Assembly: GCA_963842125.1 (NCBI GenBank) | Contig: CAWJFE010000001.1 | Span: 682,001-746,000, forward strand | Source: CAWCWK01 sp963842125 | GTDB lineage: Bacteria; Pseudomonadota; Alphaproteobacteria; Rhizobiales; CAWCWK01 | Direction of reading: 5' to 3' | DNA: 64,000 nucleotides | Part shown: positions 18,906-27,614 of the stretch, in pieces | Layout of the letters: the number at the start of each line of letters is the position of its first letter | Position numbering within the stretch: position 1 is the stretch's first letter | Notes under the pieces: generated by a model | The model's database searches: none | What the model was told of the DNA's origin: nothing | What the model saw: the letters and a program-made list of their open reading frames with translations, nothing else | Position numbers and translations under genes: made by a program

Positions 18906-19637
18906 ATGTTTGAGGCCGTGCACGAGCTCGAGCATCTGGTGCTCGAGGGGCTGAAGGATGCCGGCGGCGCGCCTTTCGCCGGGCTGTGGCTCTTCGCGAT
19001 CGGCCTCGCCTTCGGCGCCATCCACACGCTGCTGCCGGGCCATGGCAAGACCGTGCTCGCCACCCACCACGCGGCGCTCGGTCGGGGCTGGGCGGGGCTG
19101 GCGCGAGCCGGGGCGGACGGGCTCCTCATCGGCGCCATGCGCGTCACGTCCGCGGTCCTCATCGTGCTGGCCGGCTGGTCGCTCCTGGAGCGCACGGTCG
19201 GCGGCGAGATGCGCGCGCCCTTGCTCGAAGCGATGGGCGGCGCCGTCCTCGTCGGCCTCGGCCTCTGGATGCTGTCGGGGGCGCTCAAGGGGTGGCTGCG
19301 GCGGCGGGATGACGCCGCATCGCGAGGGGGATCGGCTTCGGGCGCGGTTCGCGGGCCGGCCGAGCGCCTGCCCGCTCTCGCCATCGGCCTCGTGCCCGAT
19401 CCCGTGACCGCCGTCGTGATGTCCTATGCCGTCCTCGTCGGCGAGCGCACGCTCGGCTTCGTCACCATGATCGGCATCGCGCTCGGCATGGCCGTCACGC
19501 TGACATTGAGCGCCTCGGCCGGGCTCGCCACCGGCGCCCGGATGGGGCGACGCGGGCGCTGGGAGCGCTGGCTGCGCGTTCTTGGTGGCACGCTCATCCT
19601 CGGTGTCGGCGCACGCATGGTGCTTCGCGCGTTCTGA
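18906..19637 (+). CDS. NicO/RcnA-family metal transporter (nickel/cobalt/zinc-type)
   Basis: 243 residues with six predicted membrane segments: AGLWLFAIGLAFGAIHTLLP, ADGLLIGAMRVTSAVLIVLA, AMGGAVLVGLGLWMLSGALK, and three in the second half, including MIGIALGMAVTLTLSASAGL. The HTLLPGHGKTVLATHHA motif (40-56) is the histidine-rich signature of the NicO/UreH-like superfamily. It follows the DUF3299 gene by 56 bases. An arrangement of periplasmic protein plus NicO-type permease recalls the ZevAB zinc system described in Haemophilus, and the upstream zur strengthens zinc over nickel. Ion and direction (uptake or efflux) are inference. Confidence 0.75.
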   Translation: MFEAVHELEHLVLEGLKDAGGAPFAGLWLFAIGLAFGAIHTLLPGHGKTVLATHHAALGRGWAGLARAGADGLLIGAMRVTSAVLIVLAGWSLLERTVGGEMRAPLLEAMGGAVLVGLGLWMLSGALKGWLRRRDDAASRGGSASGAVRGPAERLPALAIGLVPDPVTAVVMSYAVLVGERTLGFVTMIGIALGMAVTLTLSASAGLATGARMGRRGRWERWLRVLGGTLILGVGARMVLRAF

Positions 19638-19892
19638 GCGGCGGCTCGCCGGTCTCCCAAGCATCGAGCCCTCGGACGCGGCCCGGACCGCGACGCGCTT
19701 TCCCCTCGACCAATCCTTAACGAAGTGTAAAACTCCCCTCCTCGGGCGCCATCGGCACGGGAGACGGATTTTCGTCGTCCACCCTTCTGGCACGCGGCTT
19801 GCAACGCTCACGGCAGGAGCCGGACGGCGTTTCAGTCCGGGACATTCGGGACCCGCTCGCCAAGAGCGGCCCGTTCGACAGGAGAGTGCAAG

Positions 19893-20213
19893 ATGTCCAT
19901 TGCCGCGATCGCCACCAGTGCCACGACGACCGGAACGGGCTTTCAGACCGGCCAACGCCCCGAGGCCGTGCCGACGCACAAGGCGCTCGTGCCCGTCGAG
20001 ACGCCGCGTGCCGCGCCCCGCACCATTGCGGCGACGGCTGCGCGGCGGATCACGCCCGACGCCGCCCTCGTTGCCCATCTCTGGGCCACGCGCGAGAACC
20101 TGCCCCAGCTTCGCGCCCGCCGCCGGGCGGCCCCCGGCACGGCCCGCGCCGCCTATGAAGGCGCGGCCGGGCTCAAGGACGCCCCGCGCGCCTCGCACAG
20201 CCGCGTCATCTGA
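19893..20213 (+). CDS. Conserved-looking hypothetical protein, 106 residues
   Basis: Starts at ATG 19893 after a clear ribosome site (ACAGGAGAGTG). The protein is Ala/Thr/Arg/Pro-rich with no signal peptide or membrane segment. It contains AHLWATRENLPQLRARRRAA, which looks helical and basic. I do not recognise the family. It stands alone between the NicO gene and phaA, the latter on the opposite strand. Codon use resembles that of its neighbours, which supports a real gene. Confidence 0.55.
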   Translation: MSIAAIATSATTTGTGFQTGQRPEAVPTHKALVPVETPRAAPRTIAATAARRITPDAALVAHLWATRENLPQLRARRRAAPGTARAAYEGAAGLKDAPRASHSRVI

Positions 20214-20307
20214 CGCGAAGCGGTCTGGCGGGCGCGGCCTTGTCGCGCACCCGCCATCCCCCTCCCGGCACGCGGGAAGGGACCTCTTGATGAAAGCCTC
20301 GAGCGGT

Positions 20308-21492
20308 TCAGTCTCGCTCGACGCAGAGCGCGACGCCCATGCCGCCGCCGATGCAAAGCGTGGCGAGGCCCTTCTTGGCATCGCGGCGGGCCATCTCGAA
20401 GAGAAGCGTGTTGAGCACCCGTGCGCCCGACGCGCCGACCGGATGACCGATAGCGATGGCGCCGCCGTTGACGTTCACCTTGTCGGCGTCCCAGCCCATG
20501 TCCTTGTTGACGGCGCAGGCCTGCGCGGCAAAAGCCTCGTTGGCCTCGACGAGATCGAGATCGTCGACCGACCAGCCGGCCCGCTCCAGTGCCTTGCGCG
20601 ATGCGGGGATGGGCCCGGTGCCCATGATCGCCGGATCGACGCCCGCCGTCGCCCAGGAAACGATGCGCGCCATCGGCGCGAGGCCCCGGCGGTTCGCTTC
20701 CGAGGCCCTCATGAGGAGCGTGGCCGCCGCGCCGTCATTGATGCCCGATGCGTTGCCGGCCGTGACGCTGCCCTCCTTGTCGAAGACCGGGCGCAGCTTG
20801 GCCATGCCGTCCATGTTGGCATCGTAGCGGATGTACTCGTCGGCCTCGACGGTGGTGTCGCCCTTGCGGCCCTTGATGGTGACGGGGACGATCTCGTCCT
20901 CGAAGCGGCCGGCCTTCTGCGCGGCCTCGGCCTTGTTCTGCGAGGCGACGGCGAACTGATCCTGCGTCTCGCGCGTGATCTGCCACTGCTTGGCGACGTT
21001 CTCGGCCGTCGTGCCCATATGGTAGTCGTTGAAGGCGTCCATCAGACCGTCGCGCAGCATGGTGTCGACGAATTTGACGTCCCCCATCTTGGTGCCGTTC
21101 CTGAGGTGGGCGCAGTGCGTGGCCTGGCTCATCGATTCCTGGCCGCCGGCGATGATGATGTCGGCCGAGCCCTCCAGGATCTGCTGGTAGCCGAGCGCGA
21201 CGGCGCGCAGGCCCGAGCCGCAGAGCTGGTTGAGCCCCCAGGCCGGCACCTCGACGGGTAGCCCTGCATTGACGCTCGCCTGACGGGCCGGGTTCTGGCC
21301 CTGGCCGGCGGTCAGGATCTGGCCGAGGATGACCTCGTTCACCTCGCCCGGCTCCACGCCGGCCCGCTCCAGCACCGCCTTGATGACGTCGCGCCCCAGG
21401 TCGTGCGCCGGAACGGCTGCGAGCGCGCCGTTGAAGCTGCCGACGGGCGTGCGGGCGGCGGAGGCGATGACGACGGGATCCTGTGCAGCCAT
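20308..21492 (-). CDS. phaA: Acetyl-CoA acetyltransferase (beta-ketothiolase)
   Basis: 394 residues, the standard thiolase length. The acyl-enzyme cysteine lies in NQLCGSGLRAVALGYQ near residue 90. The catalytic His is in NVNGGAIAIGHPVGASGARV and the second Cys in TLCIGGGMGVALCVE at the C-terminus. It condenses two acetyl-CoA to acetoacetyl-CoA, the first step of polyhydroxybutyrate synthesis. It is divergent from phaR, the PHB regulator, a common arrangement in Hyphomicrobiales. phaB is usually downstream but is not found here; the next gene is on the other strand. Confidence 0.95.
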   Translation of the reverse strand: MAAQDPVVIASAARTPVGSFNGALAAVPAHDLGRDVIKAVLERAGVEPGEVNEVILGQILTAGQGQNPARQASVNAGLPVEVPAWGLNQLCGSGLRAVALGYQQILEGSADIIIAGGQESMSQATHCAHLRNGTKMGDVKFVDTMLRDGLMDAFNDYHMGTTAENVAKQWQITRETQDQFAVASQNKAEAAQKAGRFEDEIVPVTIKGRKGDTTVEADEYIRYDANMDGMAKLRPVFDKEGSVTAGNASGINDGAAATLLMRASEANRRGLAPMARIVSWATAGVDPAIMGTGPIPASRKALERAGWSVDDLDLVEANEAFAAQACAVNKDMGWDADKVNVNGGAIAIGHPVGASGARVLNTLLFEMARRDAKKGLATLCIGGGMGVALCVERD

Positions 21493-21769
21493 GTGAGGCG
21501 TCCTTCTCTGGTGGTTTGGCCTCTACCTAGCGCAGCGCGGCGGGAGACCCAAGTCGGCGTAGCGCAGGATTGAGGTCAGCGGCGCGGACGTCGAATCGAA
21601 GGTCTGAGCCCGCCCGTGCGCGCGAGGAATTGCGCGGCGCAGCAAAACCAGAGTCGGACCGCCGGCCCGGTCTGTTGCACCGCATCCAGCGCCGTGCCAG
21701 TTCTAGGGTCCGTCAGAGACCTGGAGATGCGCCCGACCGTCAACGGCAGGCCAAAGGCACGCGAGCACC

Positions 21770-22651
21770 ATGAGCAAGCCCACGATGAGCAAATCACCGA
21801 CAAGCAAATCACCGACAAGCAAGTCACCAACGAGCCAGACACCGACGAACAGGTCCAAGACGCCGAAGCCCTCGGCCGAGGCGGTCCAACCCGGAGCCGG
21901 CGAGAGGGGTGCATCCTCGGGATCGGACACGGGCCCCCGTCCCGGCGCGGCGCGGGATCGCTCGGGGCCGGTCTCGATCAAGAAATACGCCAACCGCCGG
22001 CTCTACAACACCGGCACGAGCACCTATGTCACGCTCGACGACCTGTCGCGCATGGTGCGGCGCGGCGAGGATTTCACCGTCACCGACGCGCGCACGGGCG
22101 GCGACATTACCCGCTCCGTCCTCGCCCAGATCATCTTCGAGCAGGAATCGAAGGGCCAGGCCAACGGGCCGAATCTCCTGCCGCTCTCGGTCATGCGCCA
22201 GCTCATCCGCTTCTACGGCGATTCGATGCAGTCGATGGTGCCCAAATATCTCGAATATTCCATGGACGCACTCGACCGCGACCAAGACAAGTTCCGGGCC
22301 TTGAGCGAGGCGATGACGGGCGGCCTCGTCAAGGGCGCGCTGCCCGGCGCCATCCCGGGCGCGCTCGGCAAGGGCACGCTCACCGCCATCGAGGAGCGCA
22401 CGCGCCGGAACATGGAGATGTTCACCAGCGCGATGCAGATGTTCAACCCGTTCGCGGTGCTGCAGGAGCAGGGCCGGACGCAAGGGCTGGGGCCAAAGCC
22501 GGAGCAGGGATCGGGCTCGACGCAGGATCCGGCGCCGACAGCGGCTTCGGCGAGCGCACCCGAGCCCGAACCCGCCGAGGACGACCTGTCGGCCCTCAAG
22601 CGGCAGATGCGGGAGATGCAGGCGCGCCTCGAAAGTCTGTCCCGGGGATAG
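21770..22651 (+). CDS. phaR: Polyhydroxyalkanoate synthesis repressor PhaR
   Basis: 293 residues from ATG 21770, longer than the usual 190-200. The DNA-binding PhaR domain begins at about residue 68 (VSIKKYANRRLYNTGTSTYV, then TLDDLSRMVRRGEDF). The adjoining PHB-accumulation regulatory domain contains GPNLLPLSVMRQLIRFYGDS. It represses phasin and PHA genes and senses PHB granules. The extra length comes from a repetitive N-terminus (SKSPT units from a 15-bp repeat, residues 6-24) and a Gly/Ala/Pro-rich linker to residue 67. A later start near the conserved domain cannot be excluded. Divergent from phaA. Confidence 0.92.
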   Translation: MSKPTMSKSPTSKSPTSKSPTSQTPTNRSKTPKPSAEAVQPGAGERGASSGSDTGPRPGAARDRSGPVSIKKYANRRLYNTGTSTYVTLDDLSRMVRRGEDFTVTDARTGGDITRSVLAQIIFEQESKGQANGPNLLPLSVMRQLIRFYGDSMQSMVPKYLEYSMDALDRDQDKFRALSEAMTGGLVKGALPGAIPGALGKGTLTAIEERTRRNMEMFTSAMQMFNPFAVLQEQGRTQGLGPKPEQGSGSTQDPAPTAASASAPEPEPAEDDLSALKRQMREMQARLESLSRG

Positions 22652-22812
22652 GAATGCCGCGACGCTCCCGTCCAGCCGCTTGAAGAGGCGGCCGAAGGGC
22701 GGAGGGGACAGGATGCACGCGCACGAAACGCCCCTCAAACCAGGGCGCTGCCAGCCCATACGGCGAAGTGCCGACGAGAGACGGGCGCCAACCCGCCGGC
22801 AAGGGTCAAAAG

Positions 22813-22917
22813 ACAGCCTACCGGCGAGAGGCAGGAGAACAGCCTACCGGCGTGAGGCAATAAAACAGCCCGCCGGCGGAGGCAATAAAACAGCCCGCCG
22901 GCGTGAGGCAATAAAGC
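22813..22917. repeat. Tandem array of the dispersed 20-bp repeat, reverse orientation
   Basis: Four units of 25-27 bp share CAGCCCGCCGGCGTGAGGCA followed by ATAAA; the first two are variants. The reverse complement of this core matches the units at 8.3 and 24.2 kb. The array ends three bases before the secB stop codon, so it sits in the secB 3' flank, between convergent phaR and secB. A terminator or processing role is possible. Confidence 0.88.
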
Positions 22918-22920
22918 CGC

Positions 22921-23457
22921 TCAGGCGTTCTGCGTCGCCTGCTTGACGGCCGCGGCCTGCTGCTGGAGGCGTTGGCGGTAGAGCTGGGCAAAATCGATCG
23001 GGTCGATATAGAGCGGCGGATAGCCGCCATTGCGGGTCGCATCGGCCAGGATCTGACGCACGAAGGGGAAGAGGAGGCGCGGCCCCTCGATGGTGACGAG
23101 CGGGTGGACGTTCTGGTCCGGCACGTTCTCGACGCGCACGACGCCGCCATAGACGAGCTCGAGCGCGAAAGCCGTCTCGTCGCCGTCGCCGGCGCGCGCG
23201 TTCACCTTCAGCTCGACCTCGTAGAGGCCCGGCTGGTCGCCCTCGAGCTTCTTCGAATTGACGTTGAGCTCGATCTTGATGCCGTTGCCCGGCAGCGGCT
23301 TGCCGAGCGTGGCCGGTGCACGCGGGTTCTCGAAGGAGAGATCCTTCACGTATTGGGAGACGACGCCGAAGACCGGCGGCTTTTGCGCCTCGCCGCCCTC
23401 GGCCGCGCCGTTGCTGCCCGCTGCGGGGGCCTGATCGCCCGTATTGGTATCCGACAT
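22921..23457 (-). CDS. secB: Protein-export chaperone SecB
   Basis: 178 residues from ATG 23455-23457. The SecB fold shows KPPVFGVVSQYVKDLSFENP, the YEVELKVNARAGDGDETAFA strand, and the late VRQILADATRNGGYPPLYID segment. The tetramer holds exported preproteins unfolded and passes them to SecA. A Gly/Ala-rich N-terminal leader of 25 residues and an alanine/glutamine tail flank the core, as in other alphaproteobacterial SecBs. fxsA lies upstream on the same strand, a conserved pairing. Confidence 0.96.
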   Translation of the reverse strand: MSDTNTGDQAPAAGSNGAAEGGEAQKPPVFGVVSQYVKDLSFENPRAPATLGKPLPGNGIKIELNVNSKKLEGDQPGLYEVELKVNARAGDGDETAFALELVYGGVVRVENVPDQNVHPLVTIEGPRLLFPFVRQILADATRNGGYPPLYIDPIDFAQLYRQRLQQQAAAVKQATQNA

Positions 23458-23631
23458 GTGTTCTATCCTCTCAAGTCCGGGATGCGAGACGGCCAAGCGA
23501 GACCTCGGGCCGGACCTATCCGGCATGGGTCTCGGCGACGGGTGTCTCGGATGAAATCCGCCGCAGGCTCTAACGCAAAGCGCCCGGCGGAACAAGCAAA
23601 CGCGGTTTCGCGTCGTGAGGCGAAGGCCTCG

Positions 23632-24180
23632 TCAGCGCGGCCCGCGCCAAGGAGTATCCTTGGACTCGGGGCGTTGCGTGGGGCCTCGGCCTCCCGGCGT
23701 CTCGTCCTCCACGACCGCGTCGTCGATATCAGCCTTGCGTTCCGGGCGGCCGGCTTGCCGCGAGACGTCCAGATACTCGCCCGCCTCCAGCTCGACCACG
23801 CCCGGTCGCGCCGGCTTCGCCCTCGCGAGGCCGAACCGACCCGTCGCCCGGGCCGCGATCCACACCCTGATCGGGCGCACGGCGAGTGCGAGGCCGACGG
23901 CGTCCGTGAAGAAGCCCGGGATCAACAAGAGGATGCCGCCCAGCGCCGCCAGGCCCGCATCGGCCGCGTTCACCGCCGGGCTCCGGCCCGCCCGCAGGGC
24001 CGATTCGGCCCGCCGCAGCGCGCCCACGCTCTCCCGGCTCAGAAGCCGCAGCCCGATCAGCGCCGCCATCAGCGTCCACAACAATGTGCCCCAGACGCCG
24101 AGCAACCCGCCGATCCACACGAAACCGGCGATCTCGATCAAGGGCAGCAGCAGGATCGCCGGCAGGATCAGCCGGCTCAT
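23632..24180 (-). CDS. fxsA: FxsA family membrane protein
   Basis: 182 residues. FxsA family features: hydrophobic start MSRLILPAILLLPLIEIAGF, a second helix GVWGTLLWTLMAALIGLRLL, and LGGILLLIPGFFTDAVGLAL with the family's G-F-TD motif. Three to four membrane helices precede a soluble C-terminal tail of about 70 charged residues. E. coli FxsA overexpression relieves phage T7 exclusion by the F plasmid; the native role is unknown. It lies with secB and opposite a Tim44-like gene, a typical Hyphomicrobiales arrangement. The upstream region is filled with tandem repeats. Confidence 0.9.
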   Translation of the reverse strand: MSRLILPAILLLPLIEIAGFVWIGGLLGVWGTLLWTLMAALIGLRLLSRESVGALRRAESALRAGRSPAVNAADAGLAALGGILLLIPGFFTDAVGLALAVRPIRVWIAARATGRFGLARAKPARPGVVELEAGEYLDVSRQAGRPERKADIDDAVVEDETPGGRGPTQRPESKDTPWRGPR

Positions 24181-24724
24181 GATGTACGTCCCGCGCCGAC
24201 GGGCTGGATCCGTCTCGCGCCGACGGGCTGGATCCGTCTCGCGCCGACGGGCTGGATCTGTCTCGCGCCGACGGGCTGGGTTGGTCTCTTGTCATTGTCT
24301 CATCTTCCGCTGACGAGTTGAGGCGTAGCCCGCGGCGTTGTCTTGTCTCGTGCCGACGGTTTGTCTCGCGCCGACGGGCTGACGATTCGCTCGCGCGCGG
24401 ATGGGCTGACGCGCAGTCGAACGGATGGCTCGGGCGTGGTGAGGCGCGTTCCCATCGTTCCGTCCCTCGCGCCCAAGTCCGTCTCGCCACCTCGCGTACC
24501 GGGCATATCGTGGTCGCTCGCAAGGCCTCGCCCTCGACAACTGACACCATTCGACGGTCCCTTATGGATTCCCTTTGCCATGCGAACCATATAGGGGTTC
24601 ATCGATCGGATCGCAGCCCTCCCCGGCCTGGCCCGGACCGGGCCCGCGTGGCCGGCGGCCGGGCCTCTGTCGGGCGCGGCGGCAAGGGTCTGCAACAGCG
24701 AGCAGAAAAGGTTTCAGGCGGCTC
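24181..24724. other. Repeat-rich intergenic region between fxsA and the Tim44-like gene
   Basis: About 540 bases between divergent genes. The first 100 bases are a clean 24-bp tandem array (24188-24283). Degenerate copies of the same element continue to about 24415. No gene is supported. The remaining 300 bases must contain both promoters; the best AT-rich stretch is around 24540-24600. Confidence 0.6.
24188..24283. repeat. Four 24-bp tandem units of the dispersed element upstream of fxsA
   Basis: Units begin at 24188, 24212, 24236 and 24260 and share GTCTCGCGCCGACGGGCTGG, ending ATCC, ATCC, ATCT and GTTG. They start 8 bases upstream of the fxsA start codon, so on the fxsA strand they occupy the leader. 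The core is the same as at 8.3 and 35.3 kb. Confidence 0.93.
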
Positions 24725-25468
24725 ATGGACGGCTTCTTCGACGCATATACGCTGATCTTCCTGATCCTGGCGGTCGTGGTCTTCCTGCGCCTGCGGAACG
24801 CGCTCGGCAAGCGGACCGGCAACGAGCGCCCCCCATACGACCCCTTCACGCGCAAGAAGGATGGCGATGCGAAGGTCGAGGGTCGGCCGGACTCAGGCCA
24901 GGACAACGTCGTCCGGCTGCCCGGCACGGACGGGCCGGCCCCGGTCGCCGATGCCGATCCGGCCGAGACTCGCGCCAAGCGCCTCAAGGGTTTCGCCGCC
25001 CCCGGCACGCCGCTGGCCGAGGGGCTGGAGGCGATCATGGAGGCCGATCCGTCCTTCGAGCCCAAGGGCTTCGTCGCTGGTGGCCGTCAGGCCTACGAGA
25101 TGATCGTGACCGCCTTCGCGCGCGGCGACAGGAAGGCGCTGAAACCCCTTCTTTCCGCCGACGTGATGGAAGGATTCTCCGCCGCACTCGACGAGCGCGA
25201 GGCCAAGGGCGAGAAGGTCGACACCAATTTCATCGGCATCGAGACCGCCGACATCACCCAGGCCGATATGGAGGGCCGCGACGCCCACGTCACCATCCGC
25301 TTCGTCAGCCAGATGATCACCGCGACCCAGGACCGCGACGGCGCCGTCGTCGACGGGGACCCGCGAGAGGTCGTCGAGGTGGTCGACGTGTGGACATTCT
25401 CGCGCGATACCGCGTCGCGCGATCCGAACTGGCAGCTCGTCTCCACCGAGGCCCCGGCCGAAGGCTGA
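24725..25468 (+). CDS. Tim44/TimA-like inner-membrane protein
   Basis: 247 residues from ATG 24725. An N-terminal helix (LIFLILAVVVFLRLRNALG) is followed by RTGNERPPYDPF, a signature of alphaproteobacterial TimA. The C-terminal Tim44 domain covers about 110-240, with FVAGGRQAYEMIVTAFARGD and VVEVVDVWTFSRDTASRDPN. In mitochondria Tim44 tethers the import motor. The bacterial homologue is an inner-membrane protein whose function is not settled; a link to membrane-protein or peptidoglycan processes has been suggested. mltA and a Smr gene follow in the same direction, a conserved order in Hyphomicrobiales. Confidence 0.9.
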   Translation: MDGFFDAYTLIFLILAVVVFLRLRNALGKRTGNERPPYDPFTRKKDGDAKVEGRPDSGQDNVVRLPGTDGPAPVADADPAETRAKRLKGFAAPGTPLAEGLEAIMEADPSFEPKGFVAGGRQAYEMIVTAFARGDRKALKPLLSADVMEGFSAALDEREAKGEKVDTNFIGIETADITQADMEGRDAHVTIRFVSQMITATQDRDGAVVDGDPREVVEVVDVWTFSRDTASRDPNWQLVSTEAPAEG

Positions 25469-25557
25469 GACGCGACCGCGCGTCGTCATGCGTCCGCCTA
25501 TTCATGCGCGCTCCGACCGATTCGCCAGCATCCGATCCGCAGTCCGCAGGACGCTTT

Positions 25558-25607
25558 TCATCTCCGAATGTCGCAGTCTTCGAATGTCGCAGTCTCCGAA
25601 TATCGTA
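25558..25607. repeat. 16-17-bp tandem repeat just upstream of mltA
   Basis: CCGAATGTCGCAGTCTT, CGAATGTCGCAGTCTC and CGAATATCGTAGTC follow one another directly and end 3 bases before the chosen mltA ATG. They displace any normal ribosome-binding site, so translation initiation may be affected or may occur elsewhere. Confidence 0.8.
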
Positions 25608-25610
25608 GTC

Positions 25611-26870
25611 ATGGCCGAGCGTACGAGGCAGGGATATGGGAGGGAGACAGTCCGCTGTGACCGCCCGCGACCGCGTCTCGTCGAACGGTTGGTCCTCGGT
25701 GCCCTGCTCCTGTTCCTCTCCCTCGCGATACCCGGCATGACCGGCGCTGCCCATGCCGGCGTACCGGCCATTACCGTTCCGGGCGCGACGCTGGCACCGC
25801 TCGCCTTCTCGGATCTCGAGGGTTGGGGGCAAGACGATCACGCCGCCGCGCTCGCCGCCTTCCACCGCTCCTGCGCCCTGGCGCTGGAGAGGGGCCGGCT
25901 GCGGGGCGGGCCGACGCGCGAGGCGCTGGAGCCGGCCCTTCTCGGCATTTGCCGCGCGCTCGGCGACGAGACGCCGGACGCCCGCACCTTCTTCGAGACC
26001 CATTTCGTGCCCCACCGGGTCGTGACCGATGGCGCCGAGCGCACCGACCGAGCGGGCTTCGTGACGGCCTATTTCGAGCCCGTCATGACCGGCTCGCGCG
26101 TGCGGACGGAGCGCTTCTCCGCGCCCCTGCTGCGGCGCCCGTCCGATCTCGTGCGCCTCGATGGGCCCGGGACCGGCGCGCTCGACGGATTCGAATGGGC
26201 GCGCCGCACGGCCGATGGGCTCCGGCCCTATCCAACGCGGGGCGAGATCGCCGGCGGCGCCATCGACGCGCTTATCGAGGCCGAGGACCTCGCCATCGCC
26301 TGGCTCGACCCGGTCGACGCCTTCTACGTCCATATCCAAGGGTCGGCGCGGATCGCGCTCGAGGGCGAGGCGGCGGACATCCGCGTCACCTTCGCGGCCA
26401 AGTCCGGCCATCCCTATACCGCCATCGGGCGGGTGCTGGTGCGCTCAGGCGCGCTGGCGCTGGAAGAGGCCGACATGGCCGGCATCCGCGCCTGGCTCGA
26501 CGCCCATCCCGGCCGCGTGGCGGACATCCTCCACCAGAACGCGTCCTACATCTTCTTCGCCGTCTCCGAGGGTCTCGACCCCGATCTCGGTCCCGTCGGC
26601 GCCGAGGGCGCAGCGCTCACGCCGAAGCGCTCGCTCGCCGTCGATCGCTTCGTCCACGCCTTCGGCCTGCCGATCTGGGTCGCGGCCGATCTCGACGAGG
26701 GGGCGTGGGCGACACTCATGGTCGCGCAGGACACCGGCTCAGCCATTGTCGGCCCCGCGCGCGGCGATCTCTTCCTCGGCACGGGCGATGAGGCCGGCCG
26801 CCGGGCCGGGCCGGTCGCCGCGCCTGCCGATTTCGTCCTCCTTCTGCCACGCGGGTCGTCAAACCCGTGA
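25611..26870 (+). CDS. mltA: Membrane-bound lytic murein transglycosylase A
   Basis: 419 residues from ATG 25611, with a signal segment LVLGALLLFLSLAIPGMTGA ending in AHA. The MltA core shows GFVTAYFEPVMTGS, DAFYVHIQGSARI and NASYIFF, and the 3D domain VAQDTGSAIVGPARGDLFLG containing the catalytic Asp. It cleaves the beta-1,4 bond of peptidoglycan to 1,6-anhydromuramyl products in the periplasm. The stop overlaps the start of the Smr gene by 4 bases. No lipobox was seen, so anchoring may be through the signal helix or it may be soluble. An upstream ATG at 25488 gives a longer unconserved start. Confidence 0.93.
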   Translation: MAERTRQGYGRETVRCDRPRPRLVERLVLGALLLFLSLAIPGMTGAAHAGVPAITVPGATLAPLAFSDLEGWGQDDHAAALAAFHRSCALALERGRLRGGPTREALEPALLGICRALGDETPDARTFFETHFVPHRVVTDGAERTDRAGFVTAYFEPVMTGSRVRTERFSAPLLRRPSDLVRLDGPGTGALDGFEWARRTADGLRPYPTRGEIAGGAIDALIEAEDLAIAWLDPVDAFYVHIQGSARIALEGEAADIRVTFAAKSGHPYTAIGRVLVRSGALALEEADMAGIRAWLDAHPGRVADILHQNASYIFFAVSEGLDPDLGPVGAEGAALTPKRSLAVDRFVHAFGLPIWVAADLDEGAWATLMVAQDTGSAIVGPARGDLFLGTGDEAGRRAGPVAAPADFVLLLPRGSSNP

Positions 26871-27598
26871 GCCGCCGTAGCCGCACGCTCACCCCGCCCG
26901 AGCAGGACCTCTGGCGGATCGTCACGCGCGACGTCGCCCCGCTGGACGACGCTCCGGCGGCGCCAGGTCGGAAGACGAAGACATCGACCACGCGCGCCAG
27001 AGCGCCCGAGATGCCGCGCGACGTCTCGGGACCCGTGCCACGCCCCATTCCGGGATTGGGTCCGCTCGCGGCGCGCCTCGCCCGGTCGGGCGCCGATCCC
27101 AACGGATCGCGCGCCAAAGCCTTTGCCAAGCCTAGCTCGTCCAAACGCCCCAGCGTGCTGCCGCCGAGCTACACGCCGCCCCAGTCCCATCCGAAGGCAC
27201 AAGCCAGTCCGAAGGCACAGGCCCGGCCAGCTCTGGAGGACGGCCGGACGCCGGCGATAGAGGCGCGCACGCGGCGCCGTCTCAACCGGGGGCAGACGGA
27301 GCCCGACGCGCGGATCGACCTCCACGGCATGCGTCAGGCGGCGGCGCACGAGGCGCTGCGCAGTTTCGTCCTGATGAGCCGCGCGCGGGGCCACCGCCTG
27401 GTTCTCGTCGTGACCGGCAAGGGCGAGGATGTGGGCACGCCCGCCCGCCTTGCCGCCAACGAGGGACGCGGCGTCATCCGCCGCGCCGTGCCGCGCTGGC
27501 TGGCGCTCGCCGACATGGCGCCGCACGTGATCGGCCACGAGCCCGCCGGCCCGCGCCATGGCGGCTCGGGCGCGCTCTATGTCCGGTTGAAGCGATAG
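26867..27598 (+). CDS. Smr (MutS2 C-terminal-like) domain protein
   Basis: 243 residues from GTG 26867, overlapping the mltA stop (GTGA). The N-terminal 140 residues are a basic, Pro/Ser/Lys-rich linker starting with SRRSRTLTPPEQDLWRIVTR, typical of this alphaproteobacterial family. It includes a short repeat encoding PKAQA units near 109-120. The Smr domain covers about 145-243, with DARIDLHGMRQAAAHEALRS, the VLVVTGKG loop and a GGSGALYVRLKR end. Smr domains bind or nick nucleic acids; some act in RNA quality control. Specific role unknown. Confidence 0.88.
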   Translation: MSRRSRTLTPPEQDLWRIVTRDVAPLDDAPAAPGRKTKTSTTRARAPEMPRDVSGPVPRPIPGLGPLAARLARSGADPNGSRAKAFAKPSSSKRPSVLPPSYTPPQSHPKAQASPKAQARPALEDGRTPAIEARTRRRLNRGQTEPDARIDLHGMRQAAAHEALRSFVLMSRARGHRLVLVVTGKGEDVGTPARLAANEGRGVIRRAVPRWLALADMAPHVIGHEPAGPRHGGSGALYVRLKR

Positions 27599-27614
27599 GC
27601 GTCGGACCTAAGGC

